Below, one piece after another: positions 54,676 to 63,795 of a stretch of DNA of 64,000 nt. The notes below the pieces were generated by a model that ran no database searches, had not been told where the DNA came from, and was given only the letters and a program-made list of their open reading frames with translations. A program made the position numbers and the translations under genes. Within the stretch, counting starts at the first letter, position 1. Each line of letters opens with the position of its first letter. The DNA comes from Cognatundibacterium aquatile (lineage in GTDB: Bacteria; Pseudomonadota; Gammaproteobacteria; Burkholderiales; Burkholderiaceae_D), in NCBI RefSeq assembly GCF_014699135.1, contig NZ_JACOFT010000006.1:239690-303689 (forward strand), written 5' to 3'.

Positions 54676-55890
54676 ATGACTGCTCCTACCTCTTCTCCTC
54701 TGTTCTCCGCCATCGAGATGGCACCTCGCGACCCGATACTGGGTATTACTGAAGCCTACAACGCTGATCAGAATCCAGCGAAAGTCAATCTTGGTGTTGG
54801 CGTTTACTACGACGACAATGGCAAGGTTCCTTTGCTCGAGTGTGTAAAAAAGGCTGAAGCGATTCTGATCGAGAAATATGCACCACGTACTTATTTACCG
54901 ATTGAAGGGCTCGCAGCCTACGATAAAGCAGTGCAGGAATTAGTTTTTGGTGCTGACAGCGCAGTGGTTCTGGAAAAACGGGCTATCACAGCACAAGCCA
55001 TTGGCGGTACAGGCGCATTGAAATTGGGCGCAGACTTTTTGCAACGCTTTGCACCTACATCACAAGTCTGGATCAGTGACCCTAGCTGGGAAAATCATCG
55101 CGCCCTGTTTGAATCCGCCGGCTTCAAAGTCAACAACTATCCCTACTATGACGCCAATACCCGCGGCGTCAATTTTGCAGGTATGTTAGATGCATTGAAA
55201 ACCATGCCAGTCGGCTCTATCGTATTGCTGCACGCCTGCTGCCATAATCCAACCGGCGCAGACCTGACGGATGATCAATGGACACAAGTCATCGAAGTCG
55301 TCACTCAACGCGGTTTAATTCCGTTCCTGGATATGGCATATCAAGGTTTCGGCGATGGCATAGAAGCTGATGGTAAAGTAGTACGCCGTTTCGCTGAAGC
55401 AGGCGGTGCATTATTTGTCTCCAACTCATTTTCCAAATCATTCTCGCTTTACGGTGAACGCGTTGGTGCACTCAGTATTGCTGCATCCAGCGCAGATGAA
55501 GCGGCACGCATCATGTCGCAATTGAAACGCGTTATTCGTACAAACTATTCAAATCCACCATCACACGGCGGACAGGTTGTGGCAACAGTATTAGCCACGC
55601 CAGAATTACGCCAACTTTGGGAAGAAGAGTTGGCCGGCATGCGCGTCCGCATACGTGAAATGCGCCATGCTTTCGTTGCAAAACTAAAAGAAAAAGCGCC
55701 GACTCACAACTTTGATTTTGTTATTCAGCAGCGCGGTATGTTTTCTTACTCTGGTTTAACTAAGGAACAAGTTGGCAAACTCCGTGAGGGTAATTCCATT
55801 TATGCCGTTGACACCGGACGCATCTGTGTCGCGGCGTTGAATAGCAAAAACATCGATAACGTCATCGATGCTATCGCTAAGGTTTTGTGA
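54676..55890 (+). CDS. Aromatic/aspartate aminotransferase (TyrB/AspC class I)
   Basis: A 404-residue PLP-dependent class I aminotransferase. PLP lysine Lys254 in SNSFSKSFSLYGERVG, NPTG at 191-194 and the family N-terminal VNLGVGVYYDDNGKVPLLECVKKAE place it in the aspartate/tyrosine aminotransferase group. The most likely reaction is amino group transfer between aromatic amino acids or aspartate and 2-oxoglutarate. In Burkholderiales this gene is often next to uvrB. The precise specificity cannot be told. A strong promoter for the downstream tRNA genes follows immediately. Confidence 0.93.
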   Translation: MTAPTSSPLFSAIEMAPRDPILGITEAYNADQNPAKVNLGVGVYYDDNGKVPLLECVKKAEAILIEKYAPRTYLPIEGLAAYDKAVQELVFGADSAVVLEKRAITAQAIGGTGALKLGADFLQRFAPTSQVWISDPSWENHRALFESAGFKVNNYPYYDANTRGVNFAGMLDALKTMPVGSIVLLHACCHNPTGADLTDDQWTQVIEVVTQRGLIPFLDMAYQGFGDGIEADGKVVRRFAEAGGALFVSNSFSKSFSLYGERVGALSIAASSADEAARIMSQLKRVIRTNYSNPPSHGGQVVATVLATPELRQLWEEELAGMRVRIREMRHAFVAKLKEKAPTHNFDFVIQQRGMFSYSGLTKEQVGKLREGNSIYAVDTGRICVAALNSKNIDNVIDAIAKVL

Positions 55891-55909
55891 GTTTGAATGG
55901 CTTGAGTCG

Positions 55910-55938
55910 TTGACAAGTTAAGGGGCAACGAATATAAT
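55910..55938 (+). promoter_or_regulatory. Consensus sigma70 promoter of the tRNA-Asn genes
   Basis: Perfect TTGACA (55910-55915) and perfect TATAAT (55933-55938) with an optimal 17-base spacer. It ends 12 bases before the first tRNA-Asn. Confidence 0.92.
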
Positions 55939-55950
55939 CTTTGTCTCTGT

Positions 55951-56026
55951 TCCCTGATAGCTCAGTCGGTAGAGCGACGGACTGTTAATCCGCAGGTCCC
56001 TGGTTCGAGTCCAGGTCGGGGAGCCA
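55951..56026 (+). tRNA. tRNA-Asn (GTT), copy 1
   Basis: A 76-base cloverleaf including encoded CCA. Acceptor arms TCCCTGA/TCGGGGA, D-arm with AGCTCAGTCGGTAGAGC, anticodon loop CTGTTAA (anticodon GTT) and T-arm GGTTCGAGTCC. Identical to the second copy 79 bases on. Confidence 0.97.
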
Positions 56027-56105
56027 CAGAATTCGAAGTAAGCAGTGAACTTAATAACAAATCACTGTGCGTAAAAAGTTAAACGAAGATATAAAATTCT
56101 TCTAT

Positions 56106-56181
56106 TCCCTGATAGCTCAGTCGGTAGAGCGACGGACTGTTAATCCGCAGGTCCCTGGTTCGAGTCCAGGTCGGGGAGCCA
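56106..56181 (+). tRNA. tRNA-Asn (GTT), copy 2
   Basis: Identical in all 76 bases to the first copy, with encoded CCA. The spacer between them has no own strong promoter visible, so both are probably made from one transcript ended by the following terminator. Confidence 0.97.
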
Positions 56182-56196
56182 AATAAGTAGGAAAAT

Positions 56197-56235
56197 AAAA
56201 AAGAGTTACTCGCTTATGCTTGTAACTCTTTTTTA
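56197..56235 (+). terminator. Terminator after the tRNA-Asn pair
   Basis: AAAAAGAGTTAC pairs with GTAACTCTTTTT around a 12-base loop; the right arm ends in a T6 run. The A-rich left arm allows it to work in both directions, so it could also end the minus-strand pilus operon. Confidence 0.88.
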
Positions 56236-56479
56236 TTCTGCACACATTTCATATCCAGGAGTCGCTCTCTCTGGATGTTGGATGGGAATATTCAGGCCTC
56301 ACCTGCCGGATAGTGCAGGATTACCGGTTTAGGTACCTCTCCGGTTAAGGAAAAACGTACAACCACTCCCCTCTACCGACATCGAACATTTCCGATTGCG
56401 CTTACCCCGCAAGGATTGCAGCAGGTAAATCTCTCACAAAAACCCTGCTCTCGGCTAAAAATCATTACCGCGATATCAA
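56236..56479. other. Intergenic region with no credible gene
   Basis: About 244 bases between the tRNA terminator and the end of the pilin operon. A short hairpin ATCCAG/CTGGAT (about 56253-56276) is the only feature I see; it may contribute to termination of the pilus transcript, although no T run follows on the minus strand. Confidence 0.5.
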
Positions 56480-57046
56480 CTAATTTCCCGTAGCGTTATC
56501 CGTACAGGTTTTTAAATCGGTATCAGGATTGCAAATGCGCGCACGTCCTAAAAAATTCACTTTTACCCGCCGAGTTGCTGCTCCCAATTTGAATGAAATA
56601 GTCCCGGCTTGAGGCTGTTGGCTATTCGCATTAGTCCTGCTTCGACCATTGCCAGTATAAGAGATATAAGGAGATGTGCCGTCCGTGAACTGGCCTACCA
56701 CCTCCATTTTTTGGGAAGTGGCATCATGGGTAAATATTGTCGTTTCTCCTGCATCTGGACGAGCATTGCCATTTGTGTCGACAAACACTGTCCACCCTGA
56801 AGTCCAGGCGACTCCATCATTTGCCGCAAGCGTCACTTGGGCGCCTCTTTTAATTGCTTCTGACCTCGTCATATTAACTGCGGAATAGAATTCCGTTGCC
56901 GTGGTCAGTAATTTTTGGTTATCAATGAAAATACTAAAAGTTGGCGCCGCAATTGCCATTAAGATAGCAGCAATCGCAACTGTCACCATCAACTCGACCA
57001 GAGAAAACCCACCTCCGGCGAGAGCATATTTGAATGTTTTTTCCAT
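56480..57046 (-). CDS. fimT: GspH/FimT-family minor pilin
   Basis: A 188-residue type IV pilin-like protein. The class III leader is MEKTFKYALAGGG, cleaved before FSLVELMVTVAIAAILMAIAAP, with the conserved Glu at position 5 of the mature protein. The following NQKLLTTATEFYSAVNMTRSEAIKRGAQVTL and the C-terminal region with two Cys (CNPDTDLKTC) fit GspH/FimT minor pilins. It initiates or caps pilus assembly. The ATG at 57046 lies 1 base after the pilE stop; an ATG at 57073 within the pilE end is also possible. It is the last gene of the minor pilin operon. Confidence 0.9.
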   Translation of the reverse strand: MEKTFKYALAGGGFSLVELMVTVAIAAILMAIAAPTFSIFIDNQKLLTTATEFYSAVNMTRSEAIKRGAQVTLAANDGVAWTSGWTVFVDTNGNARPDAGETTIFTHDATSQKMEVVGQFTDGTSPYISYTGNGRSRTNANSQQPQAGTISFKLGAATRRVKVNFLGRARICNPDTDLKTCTDNATGN

Positions 57047-57047
57047 T

Positions 57048-57509
57048 TTACCAACACTCTTCTTTGGTTCCATTTGTACCGGTAAAACCTTTTATGCCTG
57101 TACTTGTTATCGTCAGATTACCGCAAACTGTATCCTTAAAGTTACCATCAACATTCGTAGTTCCAGGTGTCGCCGTCAATAAAACGCAGTTTTGTATCGT
57201 ATCCCCGTTACAAGCAGTTGCCCTGATCTCATAAGCACTCTTCCTTGCGGAATCTCCTGAAAACCAATTAAATTTCTTTTCGTTTGCGTCACTGGACGCT
57301 TGAGAAAATACTATATAACTATTATTTTGCGTGTAAAAGCGCTCTTCTTGCTGCATCAACTTCATCAACGCAGATTTTCCTTCTGAACGTTTTGCTTTCG
57401 TCATTGCTGAGCTGTATGAAGCATAAGCCATAGCAGACAAAATCCCCATAATAGCGATTACAGTCATTAGCTCTATTAAAGTAAAGCCTGCCTTGTTATT
57501 TGTTTTCAT
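57048..57509 (-). CDS. pilE: Type IV pilin PilE-like minor pilin
   Basis: A 153-residue type IV pilin. The leader MKTNNKAG is cleaved before FTLIELMTVIAIMGILSAMAYASYSSAMTKAKRSEGKSALM, with Glu5 conserved. The C-terminal part has the pair of Cys typical of the D-region (CGNLTITSTGIKGFTGTNGTKEEC). The position after pilY1 in a minor pilin operon marks it as PilE of the minor pilins, not the major pilin PilA. It ends 1 base before fimT. Confidence 0.92.
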   Translation of the reverse strand: MKTNNKAGFTLIELMTVIAIMGILSAMAYASYSSAMTKAKRSEGKSALMKLMQQEERFYTQNNSYIVFSQASSDANEKKFNWFSGDSARKSAYEIRATACNGDTIQNCVLLTATPGTTNVDGNFKDTVCGNLTITSTGIKGFTGTNGTKEECW

Positions 57510-57528
57510 ATTGAACTCTTAGAATTTG

Positions 57529-60500
57529 TTATTGCCCACTCGAAATTGCCGTTTTACGCATTTCATCATAATTTTGCAACTCCCTCCAACTCAAACGCCC
57601 GGCGCGAGTCACTGCATCAGGAGCTGCTGTACGTTTGCTGCCATTAGGTCCACTGTCAACTTTAGTAATTGATGTAGTAATTTTACGACTACCCGTCGCG
57701 TTTCTGTCTCCGGTAGTGGTTGATGTATAAATAATCACTGGTGATGTTAATAAACCAATCGTTGACAAAGTGCCAGTAACATCTGAATTCAAGCCAGTTA
57801 GCACATCCACCATATATTCACGACCACCGCCGCCTGAGCAAGGATCGTTGCTTGGAATTAAGGTATTAAAAAAGTAATAGTTACCAGCAATTGCACCGGG
57901 TAATGTGTGATGAATACGCTCACCGGTATTCTTCGAATCATAAAAATCAAAATACCAGCCTTTTTTTGTCCCTGTCGCCGTGCCATAGGTAAACTTATCA
58001 CCAGTTAAGGTCAATCCAGTTCCAGACACAGCAGTCGTTCTCGGTGCCAATTGGCTACGCCCTGTCACCGCATCAGCAGTATAAGTCGTATCAAGTATGG
58101 CGTAATAAGTATTCACTTGATAATTTACAGGCGTAACGTCGTATGTTTCTAAATACTTTCCAGTACCAAACAGAAGGATATAACCGCCTCCAGGAGCAAA
58201 TACGATCTGAGGCTGTACAGTAATTGGCTGTGTTTCACCTGTTGGAGTTTTTGCAGTAAACACAGGCGTAGTTACTGTTTTAGCCTTTGATAAATCTGTT
58301 CCAGTAAAATCAAATCGCCACATATTTCCTTGCAAATCACCTGCATAAACATAATTCACAGCACCATCGTTGCCGTATGTCACGTTAGGGGCACCCAAGC
58401 CATTACGCTGCGTCGCATCTTTAATTGGAGTTAGCAATTTGAAATAGTTTGAATTTATTGTCCACGGGTCTCCCGGATTTTTGTCTAACGATAGTAAGAA
58501 CAGCGCCCCCTGTCCTGTCGCAGACGGATTCGAATCGTAGTTATCATACCCACTGGAAACAACGACGAAATTAGAATAGGTAGGATTACTTGCAGTTCCT
58601 CCAGTACGGAATTTGGCAATCATTGGTGGTGAAAGCACATACCCCATATCGGCATCTATCTTATCTGTGAACTCCCAAAGAGCGCCCAACCCACCTGAGA
58701 AATTGGCAGGATTTGTGACGTCAAGAGCAAACACACCCTTATTGCCAGCACCAAAACCAGATATCAATAAGGTTTTCCAATTTCCTTTTACCTGAGCCTC
58801 TTTCACCGTGATACGGCCATCAACAAATGCCTGATGACTATAATAAGGATCTGTCAGCCTGTTTAATTTTGAAATTAAGGCATTCGGAACGTAAGAGAAT
58901 AACTCCGTTCCATTATCTGCATCAAACGCATGCAGCATTCCATCATTTGAACCAACGTACACAGCCTTTTGTCGATTAACATAAGCCTTGTAAAAAGTAC
59001 TATATCCCGCGCCAGTAATATTTTTTGAAGGCGCACCATAGTACACGGGCGCACTGTTAATAATATCGCCCAGTACGCTATCCCGAACCCTGAACTTACC
59101 GGTTACGTTACCTGACGCATCTTTCGACTGCTCCTGACTACGATCTCCACGTAAAAAATTAATCCTATCTGTTGCAAAATTATCCACAATCCCTGTATGT
59201 GGATCTGTATTTAATGCAAGTAGATCTGTCACACTAAACGCGCTGCCTGACGATGTAAATGAAGTCAAAGACAAAGAACCATCCGCTGCAATTTTTGACG
59301 TGAAAATATTACGATTCGCTGGTAAAGGATTTGGAGCAATCGAAGGTTTAGCAACCGGATCGCCAGTCAGAATAATTCCTGCATCCCAGACCGGCGTTTG
59401 ATTTGATCCAATTGCAGATATTTTATTCAGACTGCCTGACCACTTTTCTGCCTTAAACCCTGGAGCATACACAAAAGGATTATCGCTCGCGTAGTTTGAC
59501 GAAATACCTACACCAGCAAGATTCCCCCCACTAGAAGCAACAGATTTAAAAATATTATCAATCGCTGCCATCATCTTCTTTGGTTCGCTGGCGAGAAAAA
59601 AATTGTCAGGATCAGTACCATTTCCGCTCGCCCACTCCTTATTATTATTAACAACCGTTTTACCATCCGAACCAAACGTCTTGAACGGATTTAAATCAAG
59701 GTTAAGATCATTAAAACCGCCATATTTTGCCGTCAGATAAAGCTGAGACAAACGCGGAGCAGTATTGCTTCTGGACGCATTATCAATAGAGCCATTCCCA
59801 TTTTCGTCTACGTCAATCGTGAAGGTTTTGACGCGCACGGGCTTATCAAGACGAATATCGTTCGTGTGAGCCCAATAGGCTGTACCTGCCATATAAAACG
59901 TTCCGCTACTTGACCCCGTATATGCTGTGGCCATATTCGCCAAGGAAGTAGCCGGAGCAGAATTCCCCGATGAAGATGAAGACTCCAAGGTGGCAACTAG
60001 ACCAGTCTGTGTTGCCACATTAAAAGCTGGCCACTGTGTTGTTGCTGTATCTGCTGCACGTTTACTACGACTGGCTCCGGTTAAAGTTCCGCCTGGAATA
60101 TAAGTATCTTGGTGAGTATTGGCATCACCAATGACAATAATGTAATTTTTCTGACATGATGCCTCAACAGGGTCAACCCAAGTTGTCAGCACTTGAAAGT
60201 TATCCTGCTCCGTCGTTGACATTGATGAATAGGCATTCGATGTGGGCTGTCTCCCTTGCAAATATCGGATACTCTCATAATACAACTCGCTCAAAGGATC
60301 GTAACCTTTATAATTTCCAGTGCGTCCGAATTTATTCAGATAATTAATAACACCACTATTTCCAGAGGCGTCATTTTCTGAGTTTGCAGCAAAAATCCCT
60401 GTGTTTGCATCCCACTCAGGACGGTCATTCACCTCTTCCGCGAAACCATTTGCAGCACGATATTGCTTACTGCCGACATACTTCAAAGGCGCACGTAACA

Positions 60501-61464
60501 CCCCACCATAACGTGTATTCACGTTATTCATCAGATAACCAAAAGCACCATATCTTACATTGTTCTGATTCCGCTGCATGTTTCCTACAGGCTTGTAACT
60601 ACCGTTAGGATATTTGAGACACAAATCTGTCCTCGTTGATGCTTCGTTTGCATCACATACCTGCACCCGAACAAGAAATTCACCCAGCGTTCTATCCGTA
60701 CCTGAAATCAATTTTGAATCACTAGAGGATAAGTTGGTAGGATAGGTTCTGTTAGTTGCACAACCAGCGGTAGTCGTAGCATCGTTAAATAAAATCTTAT
60801 TATCACAATTCAGGATATACAACGTTGTCACCGAATACGGTGTTACCTTATTTGGTGCACTTTGAGTTGTTGATGCTTTGATTGATTTTTTTGTAAAGTA
60901 GCCTGAATTATAAAAACTACTATATAAAAAGGCTCTTTGTAATATCGTCTGGGTATCACCATCGTAAATACGATCTCCACCAGTCAGGGAAAGCCGCAAC
61001 ATATCAATTGCAGACGATGAGGCCCAATTCATAAAATTACCACTGAACGAACTTCCGTCACACTCATAATTACTGTCTGCATCTCCAGAAATTTGGAAAA
61101 AAGAATTGGCAGCATTTGCTACCGCGGGTTGAGTATTCGACCAACTAGCTGTCTTTGAACTGCCAGTTGCGGTACCAGATGTATTTACTAAAGTAAAACT
61201 CTTAACCCCGCCATTTGTATAGCATTTCTTAGAATTAAAATAACCAAGATATTCAACGGTTTTATTGTAGTCGCTCGCATTGTTATAAGCCGCTTTTACT
61301 GTTGGAAACTCCACGGAAAGATCCAATAATAAATTTGGTCTTACACTCCCCCCTCCCGAATAAAGAGGAATGTTGGCCAAATTAACTACTGGTGGCGCGG
61401 CAACGACCAGGGTACTAGCAAGTAAGGAACTGATTGAAACGACAGACTTGATTATTTTTTTCAT
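57529..61464 (-). CDS. pilY1: Type IV pilus tip adhesin/biogenesis protein PilY1
   Basis: A 1311-residue secreted protein at the pilus tip that helps adhesion, surface sensing and pilus extension. It has a signal peptide (residues 1-23, ending VVAA). The N-terminal half holds a von Willebrand A-like region; around residue 551 there is an EF-hand-like loop D-V-D-E-N-G-N-G-S-I-D suited to calcium. The C-terminal half (about 760-1270) is a modified beta-propeller: KAVYVGSNDGMLHAFDADNGTELFSYVPNAL and YAGDLQGNMWRFD are typical. The ATG at 61464 follows GGAGAG; a frame 45 bases longer is not supported. It lies between pilX and pilE. Confidence 0.95.
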   Translation of the reverse strand: MKKIIKSVVSISSLLASTLVVAAPPVVNLANIPLYSGGGSVRPNLLLDLSVEFPTVKAAYNNASDYNKTVEYLGYFNSKKCYTNGGVKSFTLVNTSGTATGSSKTASWSNTQPAVANAANSFFQISGDADSNYECDGSSFSGNFMNWASSSAIDMLRLSLTGGDRIYDGDTQTILQRAFLYSSFYNSGYFTKKSIKASTTQSAPNKVTPYSVTTLYILNCDNKILFNDATTTAGCATNRTYPTNLSSSDSKLISGTDRTLGEFLVRVQVCDANEASTRTDLCLKYPNGSYKPVGNMQRNQNNVRYGAFGYLMNNVNTRYGGVLRAPLKYVGSKQYRAANGFAEEVNDRPEWDANTGIFAANSENDASGNSGVINYLNKFGRTGNYKGYDPLSELYYESIRYLQGRQPTSNAYSSMSTTEQDNFQVLTTWVDPVEASCQKNYIIVIGDANTHQDTYIPGGTLTGASRSKRAADTATTQWPAFNVATQTGLVATLESSSSSGNSAPATSLANMATAYTGSSSGTFYMAGTAYWAHTNDIRLDKPVRVKTFTIDVDENGNGSIDNASRSNTAPRLSQLYLTAKYGGFNDLNLDLNPFKTFGSDGKTVVNNNKEWASGNGTDPDNFFLASEPKKMMAAIDNIFKSVASSGGNLAGVGISSNYASDNPFVYAPGFKAEKWSGSLNKISAIGSNQTPVWDAGIILTGDPVAKPSIAPNPLPANRNIFTSKIAADGSLSLTSFTSSGSAFSVTDLLALNTDPHTGIVDNFATDRINFLRGDRSQEQSKDASGNVTGKFRVRDSVLGDIINSAPVYYGAPSKNITGAGYSTFYKAYVNRQKAVYVGSNDGMLHAFDADNGTELFSYVPNALISKLNRLTDPYYSHQAFVDGRITVKEAQVKGNWKTLLISGFGAGNKGVFALDVTNPANFSGGLGALWEFTDKIDADMGYVLSPPMIAKFRTGGTASNPTYSNFVVVSSGYDNYDSNPSATGQGALFLLSLDKNPGDPWTINSNYFKLLTPIKDATQRNGLGAPNVTYGNDGAVNYVYAGDLQGNMWRFDFTGTDLSKAKTVTTPVFTAKTPTGETQPITVQPQIVFAPGGGYILLFGTGKYLETYDVTPVNYQVNTYYAILDTTYTADAVTGRSQLAPRTTAVSGTGLTLTGDKFTYGTATGTKKGWYFDFYDSKNTGERIHHTLPGAIAGNYYFFNTLIPSNDPCSGGGGREYMVDVLTGLNSDVTGTLSTIGLLTSPVIIYTSTTTGDRNATGSRKITTSITKVDSGPNGSKRTAAPDAVTRAGRLSWRELQNYDEMRKTAISSGQ

Positions 61465-61512
61465 ATTAGCTCTCCGGCCAGAGTTTGAATGTTGACTCTG
61501 GTTGTACAAATT

Positions 61513-62166
61513 TTATGACTTAACAGCTTTTCTGTAGAAAGACTGCAAAACCACCTTAGCATTTGGATTAGGGCCAAAACCAACCGCAGTAATGCGGAAA
61601 ATATATTTGGTTTGATCGTCAGCTTTACCCCCAGCTTCAGTATCCTGTACCGCTTCAATAATATAGCGTGGCAACTTAGCCGGAAATACTCCCTTTCCAG
61701 TCGTCATAGTTTGACCAGTAAATCGGCCATATTTCACTGAGACAGAGCCGGCACTATCATCAGCAATATTGACAGCTATCCAAGTTGCTTGCTGCCCCTC
61801 TACAGCAGCTGCACACATACCTTGATAAAGATTACCATCGCCAGATGCGCATCCCGCTTCGAAAAAAAGATTAGATGTCGCGTCGAATAAATTGCTTCTT
61901 CCGTTGGCAAGTACGACTTGAGGATCAATATCCATTTCAGCGTCTTTTAGCGCTGCCTCAGCCGCATTTAATGCAATTTGGCGGTCGCGATCACTTCTTG
62001 ATGCCTTTTCTCCTTGCAACGAAACCATTGCAAGAGAAATACTCAGCATCAACACAACAATCAACATCAGCAACGAGACAATCAGCGATGCCCCTCTTTG
62101 TCGTTTTAACAAAGAAAACTGAGATAAATTTACACCCGTCTGCGACATAATTTTTAATCTAAACAT
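61513..62166 (-). CDS. pilX: Minor pilin PilX
   Basis: A 217-residue PilX-family protein. The hydrophobic segment QRGASLIVSLLMLIVVLMLSISLAMVSLQGEKASRSDRDRQIALNAAEAALKDAE is the PilX/PilV-type N-terminus; the processing site is G-A-SLIVSLL (after RQRG) and the AA-E-AAL-DAE motif is conserved. The long leader (about 34 residues before the cut) is larger than in standard pilins. The ATG at 62166 is 7 bases after the pilW stop. It assembles with PilV, PilW and PilY1 at the pilus tip. Confidence 0.88.
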   Translation of the reverse strand: MFRLKIMSQTGVNLSQFSLLKRQRGASLIVSLLMLIVVLMLSISLAMVSLQGEKASRSDRDRQIALNAAEAALKDAEMDIDPQVVLANGRSNLFDATSNLFFEAGCASGDGNLYQGMCAAAVEGQQATWIAVNIADDSAGSVSVKYGRFTGQTMTTGKGVFPAKLPRYIIEAVQDTEAGGKADDQTKYIFRITAVGFGPNPNAKVVLQSFYRKAVKS

Positions 62167-62173
62167 ATTCGAC

Positions 62174-63220
62174 TCAATTTGGAGAACGGCAAGTGTCACG
62201 GTCAGGATCAACATCACAAACATTACGAACCTGAATCGTCGCGTTATATACTTTTCGTATTCGGTCTCTCCTTGATTCAGGTATATCCGCCTCCCTGATA
62301 GTGGTACCTTTATCAACTCCAGAACTAGTGGAGGCATAACTTGCACCAAACAAATCGTAAGTTGTTTTCGCCTCATCCTGACGTGAATTCTGCGCACCAC
62401 TTACAAGCAATGCAACTTTTATTTCTGTGATTTTTTTCCAAAAAGTTTTACGGTTCAAATCTTTGGCTTTTTCATCTGCAGTATTACCGTCCAACACCAA
62501 AGCTGCATCTAAAGCATTCACAGCCGTCGCAGTTAAAAATTTATTTGCGGTACCATCCTTTGGATTGCTCGTGTCAACACCATACAGTACCTGAAATGAT
62601 TCGACTCCTTTGACAAGCGACTGAGCACTCCATTTGCCAGAGTCGGAACTGTAATATTTACAAAACAGTTCAGGTTCGCCATTGGCATCGTTTGCCACGT
62701 AATAAATACTCCATCCACGATCCTGGCCTGCTGTATTTGATGAAACAGGCTCAGGAACTGAGAATCCTGCGCAATTACTGACAGATCCATCACCCGTACC
62801 GGTTTTTCCAGACCCAAAAAAACGAATAGCTAATAAGTCACTAAAATTTACAGAGTTACCGGTCGGGGAAGCAATATCATCCGATGTTGCGGATACGCTA
62901 TTTGCATCCATACCAACGATATCAGCACTTGCAGTAGAAGGAGTAATTTTTGCAGAATTAACGAAATCATAATTTACATAGCCAGACTGGCGGACTGAAC
63001 GAGAAATGTTATCTAACGCAAAACGCGTCGTATCCTGCGTTTCATTCCCCTCGGTTTGACTAAGAAATAATTTTTTCGTAGAAACAACTAAGCCAGTTGC
63101 AGCCAAAACCACTAGCAGGCCTACTGTAATTGAGACTAGCAATTCAATCAAAGTCAAGCCATTTTGATTAAGTTTAAATGAGTTAACCATGGAGGTGGAT
63201 TTAAGGGCGTTTTTAGACAT
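62174..63220 (-). CDS. pilW: Minor pilin PilW
   Basis: A 348-residue minor pilin. The leader is cleaved in KLNQNG/LTLIELLVSITVGLLVVLAATGLVVSTKKLFLSQTEGNETQDTTRFALDNISRSVRQSGY, the PilW signature with Glu5. The size is typical for PilW, which is among the largest minor pilins. The ATG at 63220 lies 2 bases after the pilV stop. The pilV-pilW-pilX-pilY1-pilE order agrees with the Pseudomonas minor pilin operon. Confidence 0.92.
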   Translation of the reverse strand: MSKNALKSTSMVNSFKLNQNGLTLIELLVSITVGLLVVLAATGLVVSTKKLFLSQTEGNETQDTTRFALDNISRSVRQSGYVNYDFVNSAKITPSTASADIVGMDANSVSATSDDIASPTGNSVNFSDLLAIRFFGSGKTGTGDGSVSNCAGFSVPEPVSSNTAGQDRGWSIYYVANDANGEPELFCKYYSSDSGKWSAQSLVKGVESFQVLYGVDTSNPKDGTANKFLTATAVNALDAALVLDGNTADEKAKDLNRKTFWKKITEIKVALLVSGAQNSRQDEAKTTYDLFGASYASTSSGVDKGTTIREADIPESRRDRIRKVYNATIQVRNVCDVDPDRDTCRSPN

Positions 63221-63222
63221 GA

Positions 63223-63795
63223 CTATTTCACGTAAGATTCAACTGTCAGCGCAACACTTGGCGGCGTTACTCCATTGCTTGTAACAAAACTTCCGTCAGG
63301 ATTTTTGCTCTTCCAGCCAATTTTTATTGTTAATCCAGAGTTAGAGTCAGCGGTACAGGTCCATGTAAGTGCTTTAGCGGAAGTATCGAACGGCGCCGAG
63401 TCTCGGCAGACTAAAACTCTGCCGCCTGGCAGTAATTTTTTTACATTGACCAACCACTCGTAAATATCCGCTTTTGCCAAATCATTTGCATTGCAATTAG
63501 CTGATGAACTGTAACAAAGCGTAGGCGCAGTAGGATCAGAGTCGGAAGCGGAATCGTATCTAATATTTGCAAACACATTTGCTGAGTCAGATAACTTCAT
63601 TTGAGCATCGCTTGATCGCATCTTATCTGCAAGCTCATTTGCCAATTCAACTGCGATAGTCTGATACCCGCTTTGCTGAGAAGTACGGACTGCTGCTAGC
63701 TGCAATCCAGCAGCGCCGATTACTCCGAGCGCCAACACGAACACGGCGATGAGCACTTCGACTAAAGAGAAGCCTTTTACTTGAGTAGAAATCAT
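63223..63795 (-). CDS. pilV: Minor pilin PilV
   Basis: A 190-residue minor pilin. The leader MISTQVKG is cut before FSLVEVLIAVFVLALGVIGAAGLQLAAVRTSQQSGYQTIAVELANELADKMR, which is diagnostic for PilV, with Glu5. The C-terminal domain contains Cys pairs (CYSSSANC). It is the first gene of the operon visible here; a gene such as fimU may lie outside the window. The promoter region probably lies in 63796-63900. Confidence 0.92.
   Translation of the reverse strand: MISTQVKGFSLVEVLIAVFVLALGVIGAAGLQLAAVRTSQQSGYQTIAVELANELADKMRSSDAQMKLSDSANVFANIRYDSASDSDPTAPTLCYSSSANCNANDLAKADIYEWLVNVKKLLPGGRVLVCRDSAPFDTSAKALTWTCTADSNSGLTIKIGWKSKNPDGSFVTSNGVTPPSVALTVESYVK

Noticed and set aside
56236..56479. Possible degenerate mobile element or extra tRNA after the tRNA-Asn pair
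   Set aside because: No cloverleaf, no terminal inverted repeats, no tRNA fragment repeat and no integrase frame.
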